Shown here in pieces: positions 1 through 5,385 of a stretch of 5,385 bases of DNA (position 1 is the stretch's first letter; every line of letters starts with the position of its first letter). Made by a program: the position numbers and the translations under genes. The stretch is from Ferrithrix thermotolerans DSM 19514 (GTDB taxonomy: Bacteria; Actinomycetota; Acidimicrobiia; Acidimicrobiales; Ilumatobacteraceae). Under the pieces are notes generated by a model. It did not search any database and was not told the origin of the DNA. It saw only the letters and a program-made list of their open reading frames with translations. The stretch lies in contig CAMCUE010000090.1 in assembly GCA_945878705.1 (NCBI GenBank), forward strand, positions 1 through 5,385, read 5' to 3'.

Positions 1-192
1 ATTGATAGTGGTTATCGTGGCGAGCTTCAAGTGATCATGATTAATACTGATCCGAAAGTCGACTATCAAGTCACACGCGGTGACCGTATCGCACAATTAA
101 TTATTCAACAAGTTGTCGCGACTTCCTGGGATGTCGTCGACGAATTAACAGGCGAAGATCGCGGCGGTGGGTTTGGTCACTCAGGTCGTTAA
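1..192 (+). CDS. dut: dUTP diphosphatase, C-terminal part (5' end outside window)
   Basis: This is the last 63 residues of a trimeric dUTPase, which hydrolyses dUTP to dUMP and pyrophosphate in the cytoplasm, keeping uracil out of DNA and supplying dUMP for dTMP synthesis. Three of the five family motifs are visible. Motif III is IDSGYRGE at the very start of the window; its Asp corresponds to the catalytic water-activating Asp of the family. Motif IV is RGDRIAQLIIQ, and motif V is the glycine-rich C-terminal arm RGGGFGHSG that closes over the nucleotide. The frame is open from base 1 and stops at TAA 190-192, so motifs I and II lie upstream, outside the window. The arm ends GHSGR, where many homologues have GSTG, and no tail follows. 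Its stop overlaps the stop of the convergent CoA-transferase gene within one TTAA. No terminator hairpin is evident just after the stop. Confidence 0.95.
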   Translation: MDSGYRGELQVIMINTDPKVDYQVTRGDRIAQLIIQQVVATSWDVVDELTGEDRGGGFGHSGR

Positions 193-1406
193 GGCTTTTT
201 AGTTGGTCCGCGTTGTGACAAAATTTCGCGACCGTATAAATCTTTGATCTGTGAATCAGACATTCCGAGTAGTTCGCTTAAAACATCAGCGTTATCTTCG
301 CCACGATATTTAATTTCACCACGCGTTGATGTGTCGGATCCCGAAAATATCCACGGAGAGTTGGGAAGTTTGACTTTTCCATTAGCGCGATCGCTGACTT
401 CAATGAATGCGTTGCGCTGTTGAGCCCAGTCGGTTTGTGCAACTTCACTGACACTACGAAGCCGACCCATCGCTAACTTATGTTCTGCGAGTCGTCGTTC
501 AAGTTCGTCAACTGTGTCAATCGTTAATGCCCAGTCTTTAAGTAGTTTTATCAGCGCAGGCAGGTTAGCCAACCGTGTTTCAACACTCTTGAATCTTTTA
601 TCGTCTAGAAGGTGCGGTGTTTGCATTGCGGCCACAAAAAAATCAAAAGTCCCGCGTTCGGCAGGATGTCCACTGACAATTGAGATCACTCCATCTTTAG
701 TTTTTAACACTGGATAATCTTCTGGTCGAAACGAGCGAATTGCGTCAGGCGAAACAGGTTGATCCCAAAGTGCGTCGTGTGCATGTTCGTTGACATATAG
801 CAAAGTTTGCGCCATAGATAGATCAATATATTGACCGTCACCAGTGCGCTCGCGTTGAAACAGTGCCGCCAAAATTGCCGAAGCGCACTCAATCGCCGTA
901 TACACATCACCGTGACTAAACGGATCATTTGCGTACTCACCATTTCGCGCATCACCTTGGCGCTTAGTTAAACCCATCTCGGCGTTCACAACTGGGGCAT
1001 ATGCTCGACGGTCAACCCATGGGCCCGTATTGCCGTAGCCAGTTATTGAGGCGTAAATAATTTTTGGATATTTTGCACGCAGCGTCAGGTGATCGAGATT
1101 CATTCGCTGCATTACTCCTGGCCGAAAGTTTTCAATTACGACATCGCACTTGTCAACAAGTTGTGTGATCAAATCAACCGCTTCTTGTTTTGTTAAATCA
1201 AGCGAGATATTTCGTTTGCCGACATTTTGTTGGATGAAATATGTTGCGTTTGAGTTGACGCGCGGACTTGAAAATCGAGTTAGGTCGCCACTGGGTTGTT
1301 CAACTTTGATTACATCGGCACCAAGATCACACAACATTCGTGTCGCATGAGGCCCGGATAAGACTCGGGTGAAGTCGAGAACTCGAACCCCTTCAAGTGG
1401 GCGCAT
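189..1406 (-). CDS. CaiB/BaiF (family III) CoA-transferase
   Basis: This 405-residue protein belongs to the family III CoA-transferase/racemase group (formyl-CoA transferase, CaiB, BaiF, alpha-methylacyl-CoA racemase), and its length is typical. Family hallmarks: the N-terminal segment PLEGVRVLDFTRVLSGP (residues 3-19), LGADVIKVEQPSGD (28-41), VVIENFRPGV (89-98), the glycine loop ITGYGNTGPW (121-130), and HGDVYTA (165-171). In the last motif, Asp167 aligns with the Asp that forms the acyl-anhydride intermediate in formyl-CoA transferase. ERTGDGQYIDLSM (186-198) follows. The product would move CoA between carboxylates in the cytoplasm; the substrate cannot be read from sequence. The ATG at 1406 lies 3 nt after the stop of the upstream amidohydrolase gene and has no clear Shine-Dalgarno of its own, so translation is probably coupled. 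A racemase activity is possible, but the Asp-containing motif and gene context favour transfer. Confidence 0.92.
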   Translation of the reverse strand: MRPLEGVRVLDFTRVLSGPHATRMLCDLGADVIKVEQPSGDLTRFSSPRVNSNATYFIQQNVGKRNISLDLTKQEAVDLITQLVDKCDVVIENFRPGVMQRMNLDHLTLRAKYPKIIYASITGYGNTGPWVDRRAYAPVVNAEMGLTKRQGDARNGEYANDPFSHGDVYTAIECASAILAALFQRERTGDGQYIDLSMAQTLLYVNEHAHDALWDQPVSPDAIRSFRPEDYPVLKTKDGVISIVSGHPAERGTFDFFVAAMQTPHLLDDKRFKSVETRLANLPALIKLLKDWALTIDTVDELERRLAEHKLAMGRLRSVSEVAQTDWAQQRNAFIEVSDRANGKVKLPNSPWIFSGSDTSTRGEIKYRGEDNADVLSELLGMSDSQIKDLYGREILSQRGPTKKP

Positions 1407-1409
1407 CTG

Positions 1410-2690
1410 TTAATTCAGCGTTACGCCGAGTGTGCGCAAAGCAAGCGACGAATAAAGTGCGATGCCGTGAGCCATTGCTGCTTCGTCAAACATCACACGA
1501 TTTGAATGATTAGGCGCCGCTGTTGCTGGGTTCACGCCTTGAGGTGTGCCACCAAGAAACACCATCGCTCCAGGGATTTGATTCAAAACGTAACTGAAGT
1601 CTTCGGCACCCATCGCTGGCGATGGCAAATGCACTGCTTTGCCTTCACCGAGTAGAGATTCTGCGACATCAAGTGCGAAATCTACGCTTGGTTTGTCATT
1701 GACAGTTACTGGGTATCCAGTTTTTATCTCAACTGCCGTTTGCATTTCATGCGCAGCGGCGATGCCTTCAGCGACACGACGAATTGAATCATGAACTTTT
1801 TTGCGAGTCTTTTCGCTCACCGCACGAATTGTCCCCTCAATTTTCGCCGTTTCAGGAATCACATTAGTTGTGGTGCCAGCAATTAATTTAGTGATCGTCA
1901 CAACGGCTGGATCAAAAGTTTCTATGCGCCGAGTAATCATCATCTGCAGTGCTTGCACAATTTCGCATGCCACCGGTATCGGGTCAAGAGTTCTAAACGG
2001 CTCAGAAGCGTGACCGCCTTTGCCAGTAATAGTGATTGAAAGAACATCGCTAGAAGCCATCATCGGGCCGCCTCGAGTGCCGACCACCCCCGCGGGCATC
2101 GAAGAAACGATATGTAACGCGTAGGCTGCCGTGATCGGTGATTCAGTACCGTCTTTTAATTTTGAAACGTTAAGTAGGCCTTCGTCCAGCATAAATTTCG
2201 CGCCATGGTGGCCTTCTTCGCCCGGCTGAAACATAAACAACACCCGACCAGGTATTTCACTTCGCCTTTCACTAAGCAACTTTGCCGTACTCACCAACAT
2301 TGAAGTATGCGTGTCATGACCACACGCATGCATGCAGTTTTCTGTTTTTGATGCGAAATCAAGATCGGTATTTTCGGGCATCGGCAATGCATCCATGTCG
2401 CCGCGCAGCATCACAGTTGGACCGGGCTTGTCACCAGTCAACATCGCGGCGATGCCACTAGTTGTTTGATGCAAAGTAATATCGAGTGGCAAGCCTTCAA
2501 GTGCGCTCAGTACTTGCTCACGTGTCTTCGGCAAAGTGTTGCCGATCTCTGGCCACTTGTGTAGACCGCGACGCAAGGCAATAGTCGCGTCCATTAATCC
2601 ACCAACTTGATCTTTAAGACCCGCGGCTGCGCCGTGCCGTTCTTGTGCTGCCGTTACTGGAGTATTTGAAGCCGATTTTGCCATGCTCAA
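1410..2690 (-). CDS. M20-family metal-dependent amidohydrolase (M20D, hippurate/IAA-amino acid hydrolase type)
   Basis: This 426-residue enzyme should cleave an N-acyl or amide conjugate (N-acyl amino acid, hippurate-like or indole-acetyl amino acid) with a dinuclear metal centre. Visible motifs are HKWPEIG (44-50), LRGDMDALPMPE (95-106), HACGHDTHT (121-129; Cys123 and His125 are expected metal ligands), GEEGHHGA (157-164; Glu158 general base, Glu159 ligand), ALHI with His193, GKGGHASEP in the dimerisation domain (223-231), GAEDFSYV (361-368), and NHSN with ligand His395. All expected active-site residues are present. The frame begins at a TTG (2690), with an ATG two codons later (2684). An AGGT lies 4-5 nt before the TTG but about 11 nt before the ATG, so the TTG is slightly favoured, though either is possible. 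The Ala-rich first ~30 residues are longer than in many homologues and contain no obvious signal peptide. It is the first gene of a unit with the CoA-transferase and is divergent from the thiamine-binding gene. Confidence 0.92.
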   Translation of the reverse strand: MSMAKSASNTPVTAAQERHGAAAGLKDQVGGLMDATIALRRGLHKWPEIGNTLPKTREQVLSALEGLPLDITLHQTTSGIAAMLTGDKPGPTVMLRGDMDALPMPENTDLDFASKTENCMHACGHDTHTSMLVSTAKLLSERRSEIPGRVLFMFQPGEEGHHGAKFMLDEGLLNVSKLKDGTESPITAAYALHIVSSMPAGVVGTRGGPMMASSDVLSITITGKGGHASEPFRTLDPIPVACEIVQALQMMITRRIETFDPAVVTITKLIAGTTTNVIPETAKIEGTIRAVSEKTRKKVHDSIRRVAEGIAAAHEMQTAVEIKTGYPVTVNDKPSVDFALDVAESLLGEGKAVHLPSPAMGAEDFSYVLNQIPGAMVFLGGTPQGVNPATAAPNHSNRVMFDEAAMAHGIALYSSLALRTLGVTLN

Positions 2691-2760
2691 TAGTACCTAT
2701 GACGGTTTAGATGGACGAATAAGTTCTTGACCAAAATCGCTTGTATAGATTGAGGGGCAT
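2691..2760. promoter_or_regulatory. Divergent promoter/operator region
   Basis: This 70-bp gap separates two divergent units and must carry both promoters unless one lies inside a gene. On the minus strand, a weak sigma-70-like pair can be drawn: TTGGTC (2734-2729), a 17-nt spacer, and TCTAAA (2711-2706). It would start transcription about 10 nt before the TTG start. On the plus strand, TATAGATT (2744-2751) contains a TAnnnT-type -10 element. It sits so close to the ATG at 2761 that the transcript would be leaderless or nearly so, and no -35 box at proper spacing is seen (TTGACC at 2727-2732 is too close). The boxes are poor matches and are proposals only. No clear palindromic operator and no riboswitch-sized leader are present. 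Confidence 0.4.
2752..2757 (+). promoter_or_regulatory. Shine-Dalgarno site of the thiamine-binding protein gene
   Basis: The run GAGGGG ends 3 nt before the ATG at 2761; its GAGG core is 5 nt away. An in-frame TAG at 2746-2748 rules out any start further upstream, so site and frame together fix the ATG at 2761. If the -10 element at about 2744-2751 is real, this site would lie at or before the transcript start, so the two proposals compete. Confidence 0.55.
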
Positions 2761-2994
2761 ATGTTGTCTGTTGAATTTACGATTGAGCCATTTGTAGATG
2801 GTGAACCTGGGGTTCATGTAACTGCTGCAGTTGCCGCAGTAGAGGCACACGGAATCGCCGTAGATTTCGGTCCGTTCGGTTCGCTGTTTAGTGTTGACGC
2901 CAAAAGTTTGCCTGTTGTTGTTGGCGATCTGTTGCGTGTCGCCTATGAACACGGCGCGACATTTGTAAACATCGCAGTTTCGCGACTCGACTAA
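2761..2994 (+). CDS. Thiamine-binding protein, MTH1187/YqgV-like (YkoF superfamily)
   Basis: This small 77-residue protein matches the single-domain thiamine-binding family (formerly DUF77). In the related domain of YkoF this ferredoxin-like fold binds thiamine or its hydroxymethylpyrimidine moiety, and members form oligomers. The pattern shows directly: a first strand VEFTIEPFV (residues 4-12), the PGVHVTAAVAAVEAHGI helix (16-32), a strand running into VDFGPFGSLFSVD (34-46), a second helix (about 50-64), and a last strand ATFVNIAVSRL (66-76). The GPFGS turn is characteristic of the family. There is no signal peptide or membrane segment, so it should be cytosolic. Its TAA stop overlaps the next ATG (TAATG at 2992-2996), so the two proteins are probably made together. 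Thiamine binding is known for relatives; for this copy it is inferred, and a different small ligand is possible. Confidence 0.85.
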   Translation: MLSVEFTIEPFVDGEPGVHVTAAVAAVEAHGIAVDFGPFGSLFSVDAKSLPVVVGDLLRVAYEHGATFVNIAVSRLD

Positions 2995-3359
2995 TGAAAG
3001 CAACTCAACGAGATCCGCTGTTAGCAACACTTGATCCACTGATCGTTGCGATCGGCGCGACAGTTATTGATCCCGATCACATTAGGCCTGGAGATGTAAC
3101 GCTCGAAGTTGACGGCGTTATGGTTGCAGCTATTCGGCTGCCTGCGTTACATGGCGCATTAGAACGGATGATTGAGGCTGTTGAGCGTGAACTTGGCGGA
3201 AAACTTTCAGATCTGTCTCGCACTTTAAAGCAACGAGCGATCAGAATACTTGACGAACGCGGTGCGTTCACTTTGCGTCGCGCAGTTGAAGACGTCGCTG
3301 ACGCAATGGGCGTCTCACGAATAACTGTCTATAACTATCTCAACTCACTGCACCGCTAA
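2994..3359 (+). CDS. Small HTH transcriptional regulator, YheO/DauR-type DNA-binding domain
   Basis: The product has 121 residues. Its C-terminal half resembles the HTH domain found at the end of YheO/DauR-like regulators. A helix from about 72 to 88 contains LSRTLKQRAIRILDERG. Next comes the signature FTLRRAVEDVADAMGVS (92-108), then a recognition helix SRITVYNYLNSL (108-119). The usual N-terminal PAS-like domain of YheO proteins (total about 200-240 residues) is absent. Instead there is a ~50-residue segment with probable short strands (GATVIDP, DVTLEVDGVMVAAIRLP) and a helix ALHGALERMIEAVEREL. The gene has no separate Shine-Dalgarno; its ATG overlaps the stop of the thiamine-binding gene, which indicates translational coupling. 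A role as transcription factor is inferred from the HTH; effector and target are unknown. Its stop abuts the stop of the convergent methyltransferase gene with no spare base. Confidence 0.85.
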   Translation: MKATQRDPLLATLDPLIVAIGATVIDPDHIRPGDVTLEVDGVMVAAIRLPALHGALERMIEAVERELGGKLSDLSRTLKQRAIRILDERGAFTLRRAVEDVADAMGVSRITVYNYLNSLHR

Positions 3360-4037
3360 CTATTTTTTGTCGCAGCAAACCGCTATCAAGTAGTGCGCCA
3401 TCGGGAAAAATCCGGTGTGAATAACTTCGTCGTTCATTGAGAACATGAAAACGCTGTGAAAGTATTTCTTTAAGAGATCACGTAATTCCGGACCCGATTT
3501 GCAGTTCACATGGCCAAATTTGCTGGCCTCCGATGCGTAAGTCTGAGACTCAAGAGATGGCATGCCAACAATGAACGTGCCGTGCTCGTCTAACGAGATG
3601 CAAATGTTTTTTAAAAACGCAAGTTCATGTGCTTTTTCAATGTGTTCTAAAACATCAAGGCTAAAAATTCCGTCGAAGTTATCTTGAAGTGGTGCTGCGA
3701 CCATGTCATGGACCCTCGCATCGAGGTGCCACTCTGGTTGTTGACGACGTTCAATATCGTCAATAAATACTTGGTCAAAGTCAGTAACTACGACTTTTTT
3801 TACGGTTTGCTGAACGAGCCTTGTTGCCGAAGCATCCCCGCAACCGACTTCTAAAACTCGATCAAACCCTTCGAACATTTTTGCGACGAACTTGTAACGC
3901 GAAAATGCAAACAGCATTCTGCGTGGGTCAGTTTTCCATGAATAGTTGTAATGCGAACCTAAAGTTTCTGCGGCTTGGGCTGCAGTTTTCTGGAAAAGTT
4001 CTTCATAATAATGTGAATCAGTTTTTTCAGAATCCAA
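3360..4037 (-). CDS. Class I SAM-dependent methyltransferase, substrate unknown
   Basis: This is a 225-residue Rossmann-type methyltransferase. Motif I is VLEVGCGDA (61-69), the SAM-binding glycine loop. Motif II is the acidic strand end VVVTDFD (82-88). A further strand end carries Asp111 (VHDMVAAP, 109-116), motif IV is FDGIFSLDVLEHI (121-133), and a following strand is GTFIVGMPS (153-161). The spacing is that of the Methyltransf_11/25-like group. The first ~55 residues, with SHYNYSWKTDPRRM (28-41), form a lid that would help define the substrate; nothing in it names one. No membrane segment or signal peptide is seen. The start is a TTG at 4037, supported by an AAGGA site 6 nt upstream; the next in-frame Met (41) would remove part of the lid. 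The gene lies 52 bp after coaA on the same strand, separated by a hairpin, so it may be co-transcribed or separately controlled. Confidence 0.87.
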   Translation of the reverse strand: MDSEKTDSHYYEELFQKTAAQAAETLGSHYNYSWKTDPRRMLFAFSRYKFVAKMFEGFDRVLEVGCGDASATRLVQQTVKKVVVTDFDQVFIDDIERRQQPEWHLDARVHDMVAAPLQDNFDGIFSLDVLEHIEKAHELAFLKNICISLDEHGTFIVGMPSLESQTYASEASKFGHVNCKSGPELRDLLKKYFHSVFMFSMNDEVIHTGFFPMAHYLIAVCCDKK

Positions 4038-4043
4038 AATGAG

Positions 4044-4048
4044 TCCTT
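4044..4048 (-). promoter_or_regulatory. Shine-Dalgarno site fixing the TTG start of the methyltransferase
   Basis: On the minus strand, AAGGA lies 6 nt before the TTG at 4037-4035 and follows a run of A residues. It is the best ribosome-binding site in the window, which makes the non-ATG start credible. Confidence 0.7.
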
Positions 4049-4060
4049 TTTTAGCTAGTG

Positions 4061-4074
4061 TAGGCTCAAGCCTA
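4061..4074. repeat. Perfect inverted repeat (hairpin) between coaA and the methyltransferase gene
   Basis: The 14 bases TAGGCTCAAGCCTA form a perfect palindrome with 6-bp arms, realistically a 5-bp stem with a TCAA loop. It lies 16 bp beyond the coaA stop codon and upstream of the methyltransferase Shine-Dalgarno. Read in the coaA direction it is followed by CACTAGCTAAAAAAGG and so has no U-tract. It is therefore not a canonical intrinsic terminator. It could be a weak U-less terminator, an mRNA 3'-end stabiliser, or a protein-binding site. Confidence 0.5.
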
Positions 4075-4089
4075 ACTCAGGAAATCGCC

Positions 4090-5022
4090 CTAGAGTTTTC
4101 GCAGGTGGACTGCGCTGACTTTGTGGTCTGCTCCTTTTTGAATCACCAGTGATGCGCGGGCTCGAGTTGGTTGAATGTTCTCTTTCAAGTTTTTGCCGTT
4201 AATGCCAGCCCAAATCTCGTGGGCGAGTTCAATGGCTTGGTCTTGCGTCAAATCAGCAAAGTGTTTGAAGAAACTATTTGGGTCTTGAAAAACTGTTTTC
4301 CTTAGAGTTTGAAAGCGTTCAATGAACCAACTTTCAATATCTTTTTCAAGTGCGTCGATGTAGATCGAAAAGTCGAAATAATCTGAGACGAATTCTGTGT
4401 TACCCGAACCAACTTGCAAGACATTTAATCCTTCGATTATTAAAATATCTGGTTGATGCACGACCTCTTCGTGACTAGGCATCACGTCATAGACAACATG
4501 GTTGTATACAGGGGCAGATACTTCTGCTGTTCCGGCTTTGACATCACGAACAAACTGCAGCAGTCGTTTCGTGTCGTAACTCTCGGGAAACCCCTTACGA
4601 TTCATTAGCCCACGTTCTTCAAGCACAGAGTTTGGATATAAAAATCCGTCTGTGGTGATTAGTTCGACTCGAGGGTGTTCGGGCCAACGCATTAACAATG
4701 ACTGCAGAATTCGAGCCGAAGTGCTCTTGCCGACCGCGACACTGCCTGCAATACCGATTACGTATGGCATCTTTGGTGCCATCGTGCCAAGAAACGTCGC
4801 TGAAACCCGGTGCAATTTTTGTGTCGCCGCAACATAGAGGTTTAACAAACGTGTCAGGGGTAGATAAATAGTTGCAACTTCATCTAGGTCAATTCGATCG
4901 TTGATACCGCGTAACGCTTCTAGTTCTTTTTCGCTGAGTGTCAGCGGTGTTTGCGCGCGCAACTTTGACCATTGTTCGCGGTCAAACCGCAAATATCTGT
5001 CTACATCATTATCTGCGATCAC
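4090..5022 (-). CDS. coaA: Type I pantothenate kinase
   Basis: This 310-residue cytosolic enzyme phosphorylates pantothenate with ATP, the first and usually rate-controlling step of CoA biosynthesis. The length matches family members (E. coli 316, M. tuberculosis about 312). Visible motifs: FDREQW near the N-terminus (13-18), [14 protein letters not shown] (53-66), the P-loop GSVAVGKST (93-101), TTDGFLYPN (123-131) whose Asp125 corresponds to the catalytic Asp, RKGFPESYD (142-150), [10 protein letters not shown] with the His175 region (171-180), [13 protein letters not shown] (191-203), and [15 protein letters not shown] (282-296) before the C-terminal HLRKL. Overall it resembles actinobacterial CoaA most. 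Type I enzymes are typically feedback-inhibited by CoA. The start is a GTG at 5022, 9 nt after the stop of the upstream hydrolase gene, with no good Shine-Dalgarno, so coupling is likely. All key residues are intact. Confidence 0.96.
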   Translation of the reverse strand: MIADNDVDRYLRFDREQWSKLRAQTPLTLSEKELEALRGINDRIDLDEVATIYLPLTRLLNLYVAATQKLHRVSATFLGTMAPKMPYVIGIAGSVAVGKSTSARILQSLLMRWPEHPRVELITTDGFLYPNSVLEERGLMNRKGFPESYDTKRLLQFVRDVKAGTAEVSAPVYNHVVYDVMPSHEEVVHQPDILIIEGLNVLQVGSGNTEFVSDYFDFSIYIDALEKDIESWFIERFQTLRKTVFQDPNSFFKHFADLTQDQAIELAHEIWAGINGKNLKENIQPTRARASLVIQKGADHKVSAVHLRKL

Positions 5023-5031
5023 AGATTCAAT

Positions 5032-5385
5032 TTATTTCGTTACGCTTCGCAGAAACTCAAGCAATGGTGGATTAACCAACTGTGCGTGCGTCAGATTTGA
5101 TGAATGCCCGGCGCCTTCAATTGGGATGATCTTGCCTGCGCCGACAAGGCCGGCCCGCAATGCTTCGGCGCGCTCCATTGAAATCGCAGTGTCTGCAGTG
5201 CCATGCAAGATAATCGCTGGACATTTAATCTCGCCAAGCCGATCGGTGATGTCATCACGCTCAAGCAAACACTTCGCCGTCGCTTTCACTGCGTCGATCG
5301 TGAAACTCTGCCACTTGGCTATCGCCTTTGCATTTTCTGTCGGCTCGGCAATAATTATGTTTGCAATTATCCCAGTTAAATCTGG
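5032..5385 (-). CDS. Alpha/beta hydrolase, C-terminal part (5' end outside window)
   Basis: The frame is open from the window edge to TAA at 5034-5032, giving the last 117 residues of an alpha/beta-fold hydrolase. A GTG at 5289 is internal, not a start, since family-like sequence continues upstream of it to base 5385. The catalytic acid and histidine of the triad are visible. The strand CPAIILHGTADTAIS (55-69 of the fragment) carries the Asp at 65, and IEGAGHSSNLTHAQLV (89-104) carries the His at 94. The ending NPPLLEFLRSV is a typical terminal helix. The nucleophile elbow (GxSxG) and oxyanion loop lie upstream, outside the window. The pattern is closest to the 3-oxoadipate enol-lactonase/haloperoxidase-like group, but the substrate cannot be assigned. 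It precedes coaA by 9 nt on the same strand and is probably in the same transcript. Confidence 0.85.
   Translation of the reverse strand, partial: PDLTGIIANIIIAEPTENAKAIAKWQSFTIDAVKATAKCLLERDDITDRLGEIKCPAIILHGTADTAISMERAEALRAGLVGAGKIIPIEGAGHSSNLTHAQLVNPPLLEFLRSVTK

Noticed and set aside
704..955. Minus-strand open frame of 83 codons inside the CoA-transferase gene
   Set aside because: It is out of frame within a well-conserved gene that includes the catalytic Asp region, and its translation shows no domain-like pattern.
1801..2013. Plus-strand open frame of 70 codons opposite the amidohydrolase gene
   Set aside because: Hydrophobic-looking stretches arise from the complement of conserved enzyme codons; no ribosome-binding site or promoter supports it.
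2726..2743. Short direct repeat CTTG (2726-2729 and 2740-2743) as an operator
   Set aside because: Four-base repeats are expected by chance; no longer dyad or repeat supports an operator call.
2691..2760. Possible TPP riboswitch before the thiamine-binding gene
   Set aside because: The gap is only 70 bp and shared by two promoters; the conserved CTGAGA core and the expected helices are not present on either strand.
2707..3039. Minus-strand open frame of 110 codons opposite the thiamine-binding gene
   Set aside because: It is antisense to a gene with a clear family match and coupled start, its translation is Cys/Asn/Arg-rich without family features, and it spans the divergent promoter gap.
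4038..4060. T-rich run near the 4061-4074 hairpin as part of an intrinsic terminator
   Set aside because: The T-run (4047-4052) precedes the hairpin on the plus strand and reads as an A-run after it on the minus strand, so it fits a terminator in neither direction.
5032..5289. A complete 85-residue protein starting at the GTG at 5289
   Set aside because: The frame remains open with hydrolase-like sequence up to the window edge, and 85 residues would lack the nucleophile; it is the 3' part of a longer gene.

Overview
The window is a tightly packed bacterial segment of moderate G+C, with seven complete genes or partial genes at its edges and almost no non-coding DNA. The pantothenate kinase is the best lineage marker. 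It is a type I CoaA that closely resembles actinobacterial versions in its N-terminus, P-loop region and C-terminal tail ending in LRKL. With the modest G+C, small intergenic gaps and GTG/TTG starts, this suggests a planktonic-type Actinomycetota (Acidimicrobiia or another streamlined aquatic lineage). The lineage is inferred, not shown.

Layout: (1) Bases 1-192 (+) are the 3' end of a dUTPase gene (dut). (2) Bases 189-2690 (-) hold a two-gene unit. An M20-type amidohydrolase comes first, followed after 3 nt by a CaiB/BaiF-type CoA-transferase whose stop codon shares a TTAA with the dut stop. (3) Bases 2691-2760 are a 70-bp divergent promoter region. (4) Bases 2761-3359 (+) hold a two-gene unit joined by a TAATG overlap: a 77-residue thiamine-binding (MTH1187/YkoF-like) protein and a 121-residue protein with a YheO/DauR-type helix-turn-helix. 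(5) Bases 3360-5385 (-) hold an alpha/beta hydrolase (5' part outside the window), coaA and a class I SAM-dependent methyltransferase. A small perfect hairpin lies between the last two.

How the genes may work together: the amidohydrolase could cleave an N-acyl or amide conjugate and release a carboxylic acid that the CoA-transferase then activates, which would make a small catabolic module. The divergent thiamine-binding/HTH pair looks like a compact ligand sensor plus DNA-binding partner, and may control itself, the amidohydrolase unit, or both. This pair is the most interesting item in the window; its ligand and target are inference. CoaA (first step of CoA synthesis) and dUTPase (nucleotide pool cleaning) are housekeeping. 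No RNA genes, mobile elements, CRISPR arrays or large repeats were seen.
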